Source: Micropruina glycogenica (GTDB lineage Bacteria; Actinomycetota; Actinomycetes; Propionibacteriales; Propionibacteriaceae). Taken from it: a stretch of DNA of 64,000 nt. The notes under the pieces were generated by a model. That model was not told the DNA's origin, ran no database searches, and saw only the letters and a list, made by a program, of their open reading frames with translations. Where the stretch lies: NCBI RefSeq assembly GCF_039524395.1, contig NZ_BAAAGO010000031.1; one strand, written 5' to 3'. The position numbers and the translations under genes were made by a program. Positions 39,699 through 48,248 of the stretch are shown here, piece by piece (positions within the stretch are counted from its first letter, which is position 1; every line of letters starts with the position of its first letter).

Positions 39699-40916
39699 TC
39701 AGGGACTCGGAATCGGGAAGTTCTTCGGCACCACCGTGATGCCCTCTTCGTGGTAGAAGCCGCGAGCCTTGTCGTGTTCGGGATCGACACCGATCTCGAC
39801 GCCGTCGGGCACATGCACGTTCTTGTCGAGAATCGCCCGCCGCACCACCGCGTTGCGTCCGATCTGACAACCGGGGAACAGGATCGACTCCTCGACCTTG
39901 GACCACTTGTGCACACGGACGTTCGGCGACAGCACCGAACGGTCGACGTCACCGCCCGAGATGATGCAACCCGCGCTGACGATCGAGTCTTCGGCGTTGC
40001 CGCGCAAGGTGAACTTGGCGCCCGGCGCCTGCACCTGGTCGGTGAACATCGGCCACTTGCGGTTGTACAGGTTGAACTCGGGTTCGACCGACACCAGATC
40101 CATGTGCGCGTTGTGGTAAGCGGCGATGGTGCCGACGTCGCGCCAGTAATTGCGGTCTTTCTGGGTCGACCCCGGCACGTCGTTGCTGGTGAAGTCGTAC
40201 ACCCCGGCACGACCCGCGCCCACGAAGTCGGGCACGATGTTGCCGCCCATGTCGTGCTTGGTGTCGCGAGCCGCGTCGTCGTTCAAGGCTTCGACGAACG
40301 CCTTGCGGGTGAAGATGTAGTTGCCCATCGACGCGAACGACTCATCCGGGCTGTCGGGCAGGCCCGGCGGGTCGGCCGGCTTCTCGAGAAACGTCTTGAT
40401 CTTGTTGTTCTCGTCGGCGTCGATCACGCCGAAGGCGGTCGCCTCAGAGCGCGGCACTCGAATGCCTGCCACCGTGCAGTCGAGGCCCGACTCGATGTGC
40501 TGGTCGAGCATCTGCGACACGTCCATGCGGTAGATGTTGTCGGCGCCGAAGACCACAACGTAGTCGGGGTCTTCGTCGTTGATCAGGTTCATCGACTGGT
40601 AGATCGCATCGGCGCTGCCCTGGAACCACTGCTTGCCGGTGCGCTGCTGGGCCGGCACCGAGGTGACGTAGGCACCCAGCAGGGTCGACATGCGCCACGT
40701 GACCGAAATGTGCCGGTCGAGCGAATGCGACTTGTACTGGGTCAGGACGCAGATCTTGCGCAGGTCGGAGTTGACGAGGTTCGACAGGACGAAGTCGATC
40801 AGCCGGTAGGTGCCCCCGAAGGGCACGGCCGGCTTGGCGCGGTCAGCCGTCAGTGGCATGAGTCGCTTGCCTTCGCCGCCTGCCAGAACGATGGCGAGGA
40901 CGCTCGGTTTGCTCAT
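39699..40916 (-). CDS. glgC: Glucose-1-phosphate adenylyltransferase
   Basis: Makes ADP-glucose for glycogen. The 405-residue protein has the N-terminal nucleotidyltransferase motif VLAGGEGKRLMPLTADRAKPA with PFGGTYRLIDF, the catalytic VFGADNIYRMD block, the sugar-binding FLEKPADPP, and a C-terminal left-handed beta-helix domain (SVLSPNVRVHKWSKVEESIL). Conserved sequence through the regulatory N-terminus suggests normal allostery, though effector use cannot be read. Start is ATG 40914-40916. It is divergent from glgA with a shared 163-bp promoter region. Confidence 0.96.
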   Translation of the reverse strand: MSKPSVLAIVLAGGEGKRLMPLTADRAKPAVPFGGTYRLIDFVLSNLVNSDLRKICVLTQYKSHSLDRHISVTWRMSTLLGAYVTSVPAQQRTGKQWFQGSADAIYQSMNLINDEDPDYVVVFGADNIYRMDVSQMLDQHIESGLDCTVAGIRVPRSEATAFGVIDADENNKIKTFLEKPADPPGLPDSPDESFASMGNYIFTRKAFVEALNDDAARDTKHDMGGNIVPDFVGAGRAGVYDFTSNDVPGSTQKDRNYWRDVGTIAAYHNAHMDLVSVEPEFNLYNRKWPMFTDQVQAPGAKFTLRGNAEDSIVSAGCIISGGDVDRSVLSPNVRVHKWSKVEESILFPGCQIGRNAVVRRAILDKNVHVPDGVEIGVDPEHDKARGFYHEEGITVVPKNFPIPSP

Positions 40917-41079
40917 GATCCGAACATAGGCCCCACCGGTTGCCGGTGACAGTAGAACTCGATGAAATTCTCAACCCGTTCGGGTGATCCACCCAGAAAC
41001 TCGCTGGTTTCGTGCCCGGCTGTGCGTGGTTCTCTGCGGAGGGGGTGCGCGAGGGGTACCGGTGTGCCACGATCCCCCT
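40917..41079. promoter_or_regulatory. Shared divergent promoter region of glgC and glgA
   Basis: 163-bp gap between two start codons on opposite strands. It must contain both promoters. No convincing -35/-10 pair or operator was identified by eye. Confidence 0.4.
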
Positions 41080-42270
41080 ATGTCACTCCGTGTATCCATC
41101 CTGACCCGCGAATACCCCCCGTCCATCTACGGCGGCGCCGGCGTGCACGTGGCGCAGTTGGTTCCGCAACTGCGCAAGTTCTGCGAATCGGTGGACGTCC
41201 AGTGCATGGGCGAGCCGCGCGAAGGCGCGACGGCTCACCCCGAGACGTTCCCACCCGGCGCCAACGGTGCCCTGCGCACCCTCGGCACCGACGTGGCCAT
41301 GGCGGCCGCGATTCCCGAGGTGGACGTGATCCACTCCCATACCTGGTACGCCCAGTTCGCCGGCATCATCGGCGGCGAGTTTCAGAACGTGCCCACCGTG
41401 GTCACCGCCCACTCGCTCGAACCCGACCGGCCGTGGAAGGTGGAGCAGCTCGGCGGCGGCTACCGGGTCAGTTCGTGGATCGAGAAGACCGCCTACGGCC
41501 AGGCCGACGCCGTGATCGCCGTGTCGGCGGCCATGATCAAGAACATCAAGCAGGCCTACCCGTTTGTCGACGACGACAAGATCCACGTGGTGAAGAACGG
41601 CATCGACCCTGAGGAGTTCAAGCCCGATCCCAACACCGACGTGATCGACGCGCTCGGAATCGACCGCGACAAGCCGATCGTCACCTTCGTGGGCCGCATC
41701 ACCCGGCAGAAGGGCTTGATTCACCTGGTGCGGGCTGCCCAGCAGTTCGACCCCGACACCCAGGTGCTGCTGCTGGCCGGTGCCCCCGACACCCCCGAGA
41801 TCGCGGCCGAGTTCGACGGTGCGTTCGCAGAACTGAACCAGTCGCGCAACGGCGTCAAATGGGTGCAAGAGATGCTGCCGCGGGCGTCCGTGCGCCAGGT
41901 GCTGACGCATTCGACCCTGTTCGCCTGCCCGTCGGTGTACGAGCCGCTCGGCATCGTGAACCTCGAAGCCATGGCGTGTGAGATTCCAGTGGTGGCCTCG
42001 GCCGTCGGCGGCATTCCTGAGGTGGTCGTCGACGGCGACACCGGCCTGCTGGTGCCCTATGACCCCGAGCAGGCCAAGGACCCGGCGTTCGTCGACAACT
42101 TCGAGGCCACCTTCGCCGACAAGGTCAACGAACTCACCCGCGATCGTGACCGTGCGCGGCAGATGGGCCTGGCCGGCCGGCAGCGCTGCATCGACGAGTT
42201 CAGTTGGGAGAAGATCGCCCAAGAGACCGTGGACGTGTACGAGAAGGCGATCGCCAGGCACAACTCCTGA
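41080..42270 (+). CDS. glgA: Glycogen synthase (actinobacterial GT4 GlgA/GlgM type)
   Basis: Transfers glucose to glycogen, or forms maltose-1-phosphate in the GlgM branch. 396 residues with a GT-B fold. N-terminal domain: ILTREYPPSIYGGAGVHV (donor/acceptor loop), VIHSHTWYAQFAG, TAHSLEPDRPWKVEQLGGGY. C-terminal domain: FVGRITRQKGLIHLV and the GT4 EX7E region YEPLGIVNLEAMACEIPVVAS. Start ATG 41080; an upstream extension has no support. Mycobacterial homologues are now thought to act as GlgM, so the exact acceptor is left open. Confidence 0.93.
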   Translation: MSLRVSILTREYPPSIYGGAGVHVAQLVPQLRKFCESVDVQCMGEPREGATAHPETFPPGANGALRTLGTDVAMAAAIPEVDVIHSHTWYAQFAGIIGGEFQNVPTVVTAHSLEPDRPWKVEQLGGGYRVSSWIEKTAYGQADAVIAVSAAMIKNIKQAYPFVDDDKIHVVKNGIDPEEFKPDPNTDVIDALGIDRDKPIVTFVGRITRQKGLIHLVRAAQQFDPDTQVLLLAGAPDTPEIAAEFDGAFAELNQSRNGVKWVQEMLPRASVRQVLTHSTLFACPSVYEPLGIVNLEAMACEIPVVASAVGGIPEVVVDGDTGLLVPYDPEQAKDPAFVDNFEATFADKVNELTRDRDRARQMGLAGRQRCIDEFSWEKIAQETVDVYEKAIARHNS

Positions 42271-42328
42271 GGCGGGCACACCGAACGGGCACCGCGGACG
42301 GCGGTGCGCCACGTCCACGACCATTCAC

Positions 42329-42392
42329 GTAGCTGCCTTTGTGACACGTAGCTGCCTGCACGCGGGCAGTCACGTGTCACAAAGGCGGCTAC
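42329..42392. repeat. Family D inverted repeat, copy 1
   Basis: 28-bp arms 42329-42356 and 42365-42392 matching at 25 of 28 positions, with an 8-nt loop: left arm has GTAGCTGCCTTTGTGACACG, right arm ends CACAAAGGCGGCTAC. A second copy is at 46300-46362. It lies after glgA, before the terminator at 42433. Confidence 0.85.
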
Positions 42393-42432
42393 CTCGATAA
42401 AGGCGGTCGCGCGTCACGTTCACCGACACGAC

Positions 42433-42470
42433 GAAGGGCCCCCGGACAACCCGGGGGCCCTTTCGGTTTC
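42433..42470. terminator. Rho-independent terminator between glgA and the DUF3117 gene
   Basis: GAAGGGCCCCCGG pairs with CCGGGGGCCCTTTC around a short loop, followed by GGTTTCGTC on the plus strand. It can serve both converging genes. Confidence 0.88.
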
Positions 42471-42489
42471 GTCGGCTTTTATGAGTCGA

Positions 42490-42663
42490 TCAGGCGGGAT
42501 TCACGACGCCGTTCAGGGCCTCTTTGAGTTCTGCCGCCTCGGCCGCATTCATTTCGATGACCAGACGGCCGCCACCCTCGGCAGGGATGCGCATGGCGAT
42601 CACGCGACCCTCCTTGGCGACCTCGATGGGCCCATCGCCGGTACGCGGCTTCATTGCTGCCAT
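42490..42663 (-). CDS. DUF3117 small conserved actinobacterial protein
   Basis: A 57-residue protein, MAAMKPRTGDGPIEVAKEGR ... IEMNAAEAAELKEALNGV, ending NPA. This very highly conserved actinobacterial family has an unknown role. Start ATG 42661-42663. In mycobacteria it lies next to glgA as here (Rv1211/Rv1212c). It is on the same strand as the DivIVA-like gene 38 bp upstream and probably co-transcribed. Confidence 0.92.
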   Translation of the reverse strand: MAAMKPRTGDGPIEVAKEGRVIAMRIPAEGGGRLVIEMNAAEAAELKEALNGVVNPA

Positions 42664-42701
42664 TGCTCACCCTCAGTTCTGGTTGGGGACTTACCCGTCC
42701 A

Positions 42702-43199
42702 TTATTCCAGACGCTCCGGCCGCGCGTCGGAAGCATCGGACGAGCCGGGCTGCGACGCGCTCGGAGCCGTTTGCGACACATTCGGTTGCGACTCCGCCGG
42801 CGCCGTCTTCACCGTGGGTGTCGCCGCTTGGGGTTGCTGCTCTGACGCGCTGGGTTCGACAATCGACGGTTCAGACTCGGCGACCTCGGTCACCGAACCG
42901 GTGCGCTCGGGATCATGCTCGGACGACACCGGCCCGGGCTGCCCGCCACGGGTGCCGTCGAGTTGGCGGGCCAGCCGGTCGAGCAGTTCGTCCACCTGCT
43001 CCATCGAATAGCCGCGCGGCACCACGGCGAAGCGCAGCCCGCGCAGGTCGTCACCGATCAACAGCCCGTGCGGCACGTGCGGCCGGGGGGTGTCGGTCAC
43101 CGTTGCGGGCAGTTCGCCCAGCCGTCCGGACGCCGCCACCGCGGCCAGCCCCAGAATCGCCACCGCGATCATCCACAGCACCCACTGCATGCCCGTCAT
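42702..43199 (-). CDS. DivIVA-domain-like membrane-anchored protein
   Basis: A 165-residue protein with one N-terminal transmembrane helix (WVLWMIAVAILGLAAVAASG). A short DivIVA-type segment follows (LRGLRFAVVPRGYSMEQVDELLDRLARQL), with the G-Y-x-x-x-x-V motif, then a Ser/Gln/Pro-rich disordered tail. The family occurs beside LOG-type genes in actinobacteria and is annotated as DivIVA domain protein; a role in polar growth or division is inferred. Start ATG 43197-43199, 4 nt after the LOG gene stop, so coupled. Confidence 0.8.
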   Translation of the reverse strand: MTGMQWVLWMIAVAILGLAAVAASGRLGELPATVTDTPRPHVPHGLLIGDDLRGLRFAVVPRGYSMEQVDELLDRLARQLDGTRGGQPGPVSSEHDPERTGSVTEVAESEPSIVEPSASEQQPQAATPTVKTAPAESQPNVSQTAPSASQPGSSDASDARPERLE

Positions 43200-43203
43200 T
43201 CTT

Positions 43204-43944
43204 TCACGTGCCCGCGGTGCGGCCCGGCGTCTGCGTCACCGCTCGGATCACCTCGTCGACGCTGTCGGTGACGGTGAGCAGGTCGAGGTCGGCCTCTGAG
43301 ACGTAATCCTCTGCCAGCACCGTCTCGCGGATCCAACCCAGCAGTGGAGTCCAGAACTCGGTGCCGAACAGCACGATCGGAAACGAGGTGACCTTGCGGG
43401 TCTGCACCAGGGTGAGCGCCTCGAACATCTCGTCCAGGGTGCCGAAGCCGCCCGGCATCACCACAAAACCGCGGGAGTACTTCAGAAACATCACCTTGCG
43501 GGCGAAGAAGTAGCGAAAGTTGATGCCGAGCGTCACGTGCTTGTTCAGCGACTGCTCGAACGGCAGTTCGATGCCGAGCCCCACCGAGACTCCCCCGGCC
43601 TGGGCGGCGCCCTTGTTGACCGCCTCCATGATGCCGGGCCCGCCGCCGGTGATCGCCGCGAAACCGGCCTGGGCGAGGGCGCGTCCGATCTCGACGCCGG
43701 CCTGCCAGATCGGGGTTCCCTTGTTGGTGCGGGCCGAGCCGAACACCCCGACCGCCGGGCCCAGTTCGGCCAGCGTGCCGAAGCCCTCGACGAACTCGGC
43801 TTGAATGCGCATAACCCGCCAGGGGTCGGTGTGCACCCAGCCCGTGTCGCCCTTGCCGGCGAGCAGGCGTTGATCGGTGGTGGTCTGTTGAACCTGCGCC
43901 TCGCGGCGAATCACCGGGCCCTGCGTGCGGGTGCGTCTGGTCAC
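43204..43944 (-). CDS. LOG-family (TIGR00730) Rossmann protein
   Basis: A 246-residue lysine-decarboxylase-like Rossmann protein of the LOG type, whose studied members release cytokinin bases or hydrolyse nucleoside monophosphates. Motifs: VFGSARTNKGTP, GFAAITGGGPGIMEAVNKGA and the signature MPGGFGTLDEMFEALTLVQ. The N-terminal about 45 residues are a polar extension. Start GTG 43942-43944. It precedes the DivIVA-like gene with a 4-nt gap. Confidence 0.92.
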   Translation of the reverse strand: MTRRTRTQGPVIRREAQVQQTTTDQRLLAGKGDTGWVHTDPWRVMRIQAEFVEGFGTLAELGPAVGVFGSARTNKGTPIWQAGVEIGRALAQAGFAAITGGGPGIMEAVNKGAAQAGGVSVGLGIELPFEQSLNKHVTLGINFRYFFARKVMFLKYSRGFVVMPGGFGTLDEMFEALTLVQTRKVTSFPIVLFGTEFWTPLLGWIRETVLAEDYVSEADLDLLTVTDSVDEVIRAVTQTPGRTAGT

Positions 43945-43989
43945 GCGGTCAGCGTAGCCACCATCGACTCACCCTCGGCCACCCGCCTG

Positions 43990-45033
43990 TCAGCGACGCT
44001 GCTGCCACGCGTGCACCGTGTCGGTGTTGATCGCCTGCGCCAACGCGGCGACGCGCGGAACGTCGGCGACCACGTAACGCCGACCGGACGGCGACGTGCC
44101 CCAGCCCGCGGTCGGCAGCTTGATCGTGGTGGGCGTGCGCACGGCCAGCTTGCGGTGCAGGTCGACGACGAGATCGATCAGCCGCAGGTTGTCGAGGCCG
44201 CTGTCGACGACCACAACGGTGGCCAGTTGATCGAGCACCGCCCGGGCCGTGCCGGGGTTGACCATCGCGCCGCTGATCACCAACCGGGTGACGATGCCGG
44301 TGAGCACCAGTTGCCGGCGGTGCGCCGGGTCGAACTCCCCCGCGGCGACCCCCTCGCGCGTGTAGGCCAGTGCCTCGTCGCCCGACAGCGTGATCTCGCC
44401 GCGGGGGAACACGAAGCCACCGCTGGCGGCATCGCTCGGGTTGTCGACCGGCACGCCGCCCAGCAGGTCGATCAGCCGCGACGTTCCGCTCAACGAGGCG
44501 AGGGCGACGTGCTGCACACGAATGCCCACGGTCTGCTCGACCGCCTCGACGGTCGCCGCAGCACCGTCGTCGGTGTACACGTAGGCCAGTACGCGGGGCT
44601 CGGCCGCCGAACCGGTGATCGCCAGTTCGCGAGGTATGTCGATCAGTTGCACGTCACGCCGGTCGGCGTCGATGTGCAGCAGCGTCACGATATCGGCGAC
44701 GTCGGCGCTCTTGGCCGCATCGGCGCTGATCAGCAGCACGTTGATCGACGTGTCGGCAGAAGCGATCGATTGATCGCCCGGTGGCAACAGGTTGGGGTCG
44801 CGCTCGATCGCGGCCAGCGACACCCACAACGAGGCGGCCGCCGTGGCGACGGCCGTCACCGCAACGGCGGCGAACAGCAAGCCCCCCGCGGGCATGCCTG
44901 AACAGCCGGGCACCCGACGGGTGCACCCGCGAATTGGACGAGACGTCGCTGATGATCCGATCCCCCGGGTCGGCACACTGAACTGCGAGCGTCCGCCTCC
45001 TCCCCTGGCGCGGACGCGTCGCCAGCTCAACAC
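43990..45033 (-). CDS. Divergent LytR-CpsA-Psr (LCP) family protein
   Basis: A 347-residue protein with a cytosolic N-terminus, one transmembrane helix (GGLLFAAVAVTAVATAAASLWV) and an extracellular LCP-like domain. Family blocks seen: INVLLISADAAKSADVADIV (the RSD loop region), VQLIDIPRELAI (normally SIPRD), LIDLLGGVPVD, and GEITLSGDEALAYTRE followed by DPAHRRQLVLTGI. The usual Asp/Arg of the IPRD motif is Glu here, and the LxGxxALxYxR region is partly kept. LCP proteins attach polymers such as teichoic acid or arabinogalactan to peptidoglycan; activity is uncertain given the changes. The N-terminal start is unclear because about 45 basic residues precede the helix. It follows dapE by 15 nt. 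Confidence 0.72.
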   Translation of the reverse strand: MLSWRRVRARGGGGRSQFSVPTRGIGSSATSRPIRGCTRRVPGCSGMPAGGLLFAAVAVTAVATAAASLWVSLAAIERDPNLLPPGDQSIASADTSINVLLISADAAKSADVADIVTLLHIDADRRDVQLIDIPRELAITGSAAEPRVLAYVYTDDGAAATVEAVEQTVGIRVQHVALASLSGTSRLIDLLGGVPVDNPSDAASGGFVFPRGEITLSGDEALAYTREGVAAGEFDPAHRRQLVLTGIVTRLVISGAMVNPGTARAVLDQLATVVVVDSGLDNLRLIDLVVDLHRKLAVRTPTTIKLPTAGWGTSPSGRRYVVADVPRVAALAQAINTDTVHAWQQRR

Positions 45034-45048
45034 CGGCTGCGTGACGCC

Positions 45049-46113
45049 TCAGGCGGGCCGGTCGAGCCACCGCAACAGCGCGTCACGGCACGTGTAGAGC
45101 TCGTCGATCGGGCAGAACTCGTCGTCGGCATGTGCCTTGGACGGGTCGCCGGGCCCGAAGTTCACCGCCGGCACGCCGAGCGCCGAGAAGCGGGCGACGT
45201 CCGTCCAGCCGAACTTGGCCGACGGTTCACCGCCGACCGCGTCGACGAACGTCGCGGCCGCGGGTACGTCCAGACCCGGCCGGGCGCCGGCGGCGCCGTC
45301 GGTGAAGGTGAGGTCGTGGTCGGGCAGCAGCGAACGGCAGTAGTGCTCCGCGTCGGCGAGGCTGCGGTGCGGGGCGAAGCGGTAGTTCACCGAAACGGTG
45401 GCGGTGTCGGGTATGACGTTGCCCGCGATGCCCCCGGTGACCGCGACGGCGTTGAGCCCCTCGTGGTAGCGCAGTCCGTCGACCACGGGCTGTTCGGGCT
45501 CGTGGTCACGCAGCACGGCCAGCACCTCAGCCAGGTCGTGAATGGCGTTGTGACCCATCCAGGCGCGCGCCGAATGTGCCGCCTTGCCCTTCGTGGTCAC
45601 CGTGAACCGCAGGGTGCCCTGGCAGCCGCCCTCGACCTTGGCGCTGGTCGGCTCCATCAGCACCGCGAAGTCGCCGACCAGCAGGTCGGGGCGCTCGGAC
45701 GCGATGCGGGTGAGCGAATTGGCCGACGCCTCGACCTCTTCATGGTCGTAGAAGATCCAGGTCAGGTCGCGTGGCGGCGTGGTGGCCGCCACGGCCACGG
45801 CGAGCATCACCGCCACCCCGCCCTTCATGTCGCACGTGCCGCGGCCGTAGACGCGATCGCCGGCGAGGCTGGTCGGCAGGTTGCCCGCGACCGGCACCGT
45901 GTCGAGGTGACCGGCGATGACCACCCGTTCGGGCCGGCCGAGGTGGGTGCGGGCGATCACGGTGTCGCCGTCGCGCAGCACCTCGAGGTGCTCATGGCCC
46001 TGCAGGGCGGACTCCACCTGGTCGGCGAGGGCGGTTTCATTGCCGCTGACCGACTCGACGTCAACCAGGGCGCGAAGGAGCACGACGAGGTCGCCGTGCG
46101 GGTCGAGACTCAT
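45049..46113 (-). CDS. dapE: Succinyl-diaminopimelate desuccinylase
   Basis: Removes succinate from N-succinyl-LL-DAP in lysine/DAP synthesis. The M20-family zinc motifs are GHLDTVPV (His, Asp), YGRGTCDMKGGVAVML (Asp ligand), the catalytic Glu in YDHEEVEA, LMEPTSAKVEGGCQG, and a C-terminal ligand His in DDEFCPIDEL region. The start is ATG 46111-46113; an in-frame extension of 53 residues reads through repeat DNA and is not credible. It is divergent from dapD across a 328-bp repeat-bearing gap. Confidence 0.95.
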   Translation of the reverse strand: MSLDPHGDLVVLLRALVDVESVSGNETALADQVESALQGHEHLEVLRDGDTVIARTHLGRPERVVIAGHLDTVPVAGNLPTSLAGDRVYGRGTCDMKGGVAVMLAVAVAATTPPRDLTWIFYDHEEVEASANSLTRIASERPDLLVGDFAVLMEPTSAKVEGGCQGTLRFTVTTKGKAAHSARAWMGHNAIHDLAEVLAVLRDHEPEQPVVDGLRYHEGLNAVAVTGGIAGNVIPDTATVSVNYRFAPHRSLADAEHYCRSLLPDHDLTFTDGAAGARPGLDVPAAATFVDAVGGEPSAKFGWTDVARFSALGVPAVNFGPGDPSKAHADDEFCPIDELYTCRDALLRWLDRPA

Positions 46114-46136
46114 GCCCAGGACCCTAGTGCTCACAG

Positions 46137-46363
46137 TCGCCGGTCGAGCCTGTCGAGACCCGGTTGGACGCCTGTCGACCTCGCCCGCGGCTGGTTGCCC
46201 AGACCCCGACGCCCGGCCGTCATGACGTGAGCCGATGGCCGAGCGACACTGACTCAAACGCTGCACGACCACATCCGACGAGCGGCGGTTCTCGGCAACG
46301 TAACTGCCCTTGTGACACGTAGCTGCCCGCGTGCAGGCAGTGACGTGTCACGAAGGCAGTTGA
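46137..46363. repeat. Family B half-element and family D copy 2 in the dapE-dapD gap
   Basis: A family B left arm (GGTCGAGCCTGTCGAGACCC) at 46137-46165 lies beside dapE. The family D copy occupies 46300-46327 and 46336-46362: left arm GTAACTGCCCTTGTGACACG, right arm with GACGTGTCACGAAGGCAGTT. It sits about 80 bp before the dapD start. Otherwise nothing recognisable is in the 328-bp gap, which must also hold both divergent promoters. Confidence 0.8.
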
Positions 46364-46441
46364 GTGGACGAGCTGTGGGCAACGCAAACCGCGACGGCAC
46401 GCGCGCGAGGGCTGTCGGAGCCGCCCGGTACGCTGGCGCGC

Positions 46442-47371
46442 ATGACCGACACCCGCTCTGCCTGGGGTTGGGGGCTGGCCGCCGTGCACACCTCGGGCCA
46501 GGTCCTCGACACCTGGTTTCCGGCCCCGCAGCTCGGCCCGGCGGCCGCCGACCCCTTGCCCAAGCACATCGTCGCCGGCCAGGTGGACGACCCCGACCGT
46601 GGCGTGCACACCGAAGCGGTGCTGGTCGAGATCGACCTCGACGCGCCGCCGGCGTCCACCTCTGACGCCTACCTGCGGCTGCACCTGCTCAGCCACCGGT
46701 TGGTACGACCGCGCGGGCTGAACCTCGACGGCATCTTCGGTGTGCTGCCCAACGTGGTGTGGACCTCGGCCGGCCCCTGCGCCGTCGAGGGATTCGATGA
46801 GGTGCGCGTCGCGCTGCGGTTGAGCCGCGGGCACGTGACCGTGTTCGGCGTCGACAAGTTCCCTCGGCTGGTCGACTACGTGATTCCGTCCGGCGTGCGC
46901 ATCGCCGACGCCGACCGGGTGCGGTTGGGGGCGCACCTGGCCCCGGGCACGACCGTCATGCACGAGGGCTTCGTCAACTACAACGCGGGCACCCTGGGCA
47001 CCTCGATGGTCGAGGGCCGCATCTCGGCCGGGGTGATCGTGGGCGACGGATCAGACATCGGCGGCGGCGCGTCGATCATGGGCACGCTGTCGGGCGGCGG
47101 CAAAGAAATGGTCACCATCGGCGAGCGTTGCCTGCTGGGCGCCGAGTCGGGCCTCGGCATTTCGCTCGGCGACGACTGCACGATCGAGTCGGGCCTGTAC
47201 GTCACGGCGGGCACGAAGGTCACGATGCCCGACGGCACGGTGGTCAAGGCGCGCGAACTGTCGGGCCGCAGCAACCTGTTGTTCATTCGCAACTCGCTGA
47301 CCGGCGCGGTGCAGGTGCGTCCAAAGGTCGGCGGCTCGTTCGAGCTCAACGCGGCCCTGCACGCGAACTGA
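46442..47371 (+). CDS. dapD: Tetrahydrodipicolinate N-succinyltransferase (actinobacterial type)
   Basis: Adds succinate to tetrahydrodipicolinate in DAP synthesis. The 309-residue product has an alpha/beta N-terminal region (SAWGWGLAAVHTSGQVLDTW) and a left-handed beta-helix of hexapeptide repeats (VRLGAHLAPGTTVMHEGFVN, GVIVGDGSDIGGGASIMG), with the catalytic Glu in the MVEGRIS turn. Start ATG 46442; the upstream frame reads through the family D repeat. Its stop overlaps the next gene's ATG by one base (TGATG), so translation is coupled. Confidence 0.96.
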   Translation: MTDTRSAWGWGLAAVHTSGQVLDTWFPAPQLGPAAADPLPKHIVAGQVDDPDRGVHTEAVLVEIDLDAPPASTSDAYLRLHLLSHRLVRPRGLNLDGIFGVLPNVVWTSAGPCAVEGFDEVRVALRLSRGHVTVFGVDKFPRLVDYVIPSGVRIADADRVRLGAHLAPGTTVMHEGFVNYNAGTLGTSMVEGRISAGVIVGDGSDIGGGASIMGTLSGGGKEMVTIGERCLLGAESGLGISLGDDCTIESGLYVTAGTKVTMPDGTVVKARELSGRSNLLFIRNSLTGAVQVRPKVGGSFELNAALHAN

Positions 47372-48213
47372 TGCGTCCGAACTGGCCGCGCGTTCTGCTC
47401 GTTCTCGCCGTCGTACCCGTGGTGTGCGGGCTGGTGTGGGGTGCCCTGGCGCTGTGGTCAGGGGCCACCAAGACGCCCCAGCCGCTCGACGACCAGTGCA
47501 AGGCCGGCGCGAACGGTGCCAGTGTCACGGTCACCCTCGAACAGGCGCACAACGCCGCGATCATCAGCGCCGTTGGCCTGCGCCGCGGCCTGCCGGCGCG
47601 GGCCGTCACCATCGCACTCACGACCGCGTACCAAGAGTCGGGCATTCGCAACCTCGACTACGGGCACGCCGACTCGATCGGGCTGTTTCAGCAACGCCCC
47701 AGTAAGGGCTGGGGAACGATCAAGCAGATCATGGATCCCTACTACAGCTCGGGCAAGTTCTACGACGCCCTGCTCGGGGTGAAGAACTGGCGCACCGACG
47801 ACATCAACGACGTGGCCCAGAAGGTGCAGCGCAGCGCCCACCCCGACGCCTACCGCAAGCACGTGAGCAAGGCCCAGGCGCTGGCCGCGGCACTCACCGG
47901 GGTGCAGCCGGGCGGCCTGACCTGCAAGGCCGGCTCACCGGCCAAGGCCGATGCCGCGGGGCTGACGGCGCTGATGCGCAAAGCCCTGGCCGGCGAGGTG
48001 AAGGTGACGCGCACCGAGAAGGGCCTGATCGTGCAGGGCAGCACCCAGCAGCGCGCGTGGGCGGCGGCCGCTTTCGCCGTTGCCTATTCCGACGCCTACG
48101 GCGTTGCGCGAGTGACGCTCGGTGGGGCCGACTGGGCCCTCGACACTTCGTCCCTCGCGCCGTGGACGGGCAACGGCACCGGTTCGATCGTCACGGTGTC
48201 GTTCGGCACGTGA
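47371..48213 (+). CDS. Membrane-anchored lytic-transglycosylase-like protein
   Basis: A 280-residue protein with an N-terminal transmembrane anchor (VLLVLAVVPVVCGLVWGALAL). A soluble domain carries the conserved NAAIISAVGLRRGLPARAVT, then IALTTAYQESGIRNLDYG and DSIGLFQQRPSKGWGT, in which the Glu of the TAYQESG motif resembles a lysozyme-type catalytic acid. Close relatives in actinobacteria are usually left as hypothetical. A role in wall turnover is inferred from the fold and from translational coupling to dapD, though no catalysis is proven. Confidence 0.72.
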   Translation: MRPNWPRVLLVLAVVPVVCGLVWGALALWSGATKTPQPLDDQCKAGANGASVTVTLEQAHNAAIISAVGLRRGLPARAVTIALTTAYQESGIRNLDYGHADSIGLFQQRPSKGWGTIKQIMDPYYSSGKFYDALLGVKNWRTDDINDVAQKVQRSAHPDAYRKHVSKAQALAAALTGVQPGGLTCKAGSPAKADAAGLTALMRKALAGEVKVTRTEKGLIVQGSTQQRAWAAAAFAVAYSDAYGVARVTLGGADWALDTSSLAPWTGNGTGSIVTVSFGT

Positions 48214-48248
48214 CAGGGGCGGCTGATCGGGGTCGGTTCACCGGAACG

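Noticed and set aside
46114..46272. N-terminal 53-residue extension of DapE
   Set aside because: The extension reads through a family B element, lacks a ribosome-binding site and has no homologous residues; ATG at 46111-46113 starts the conserved domain.
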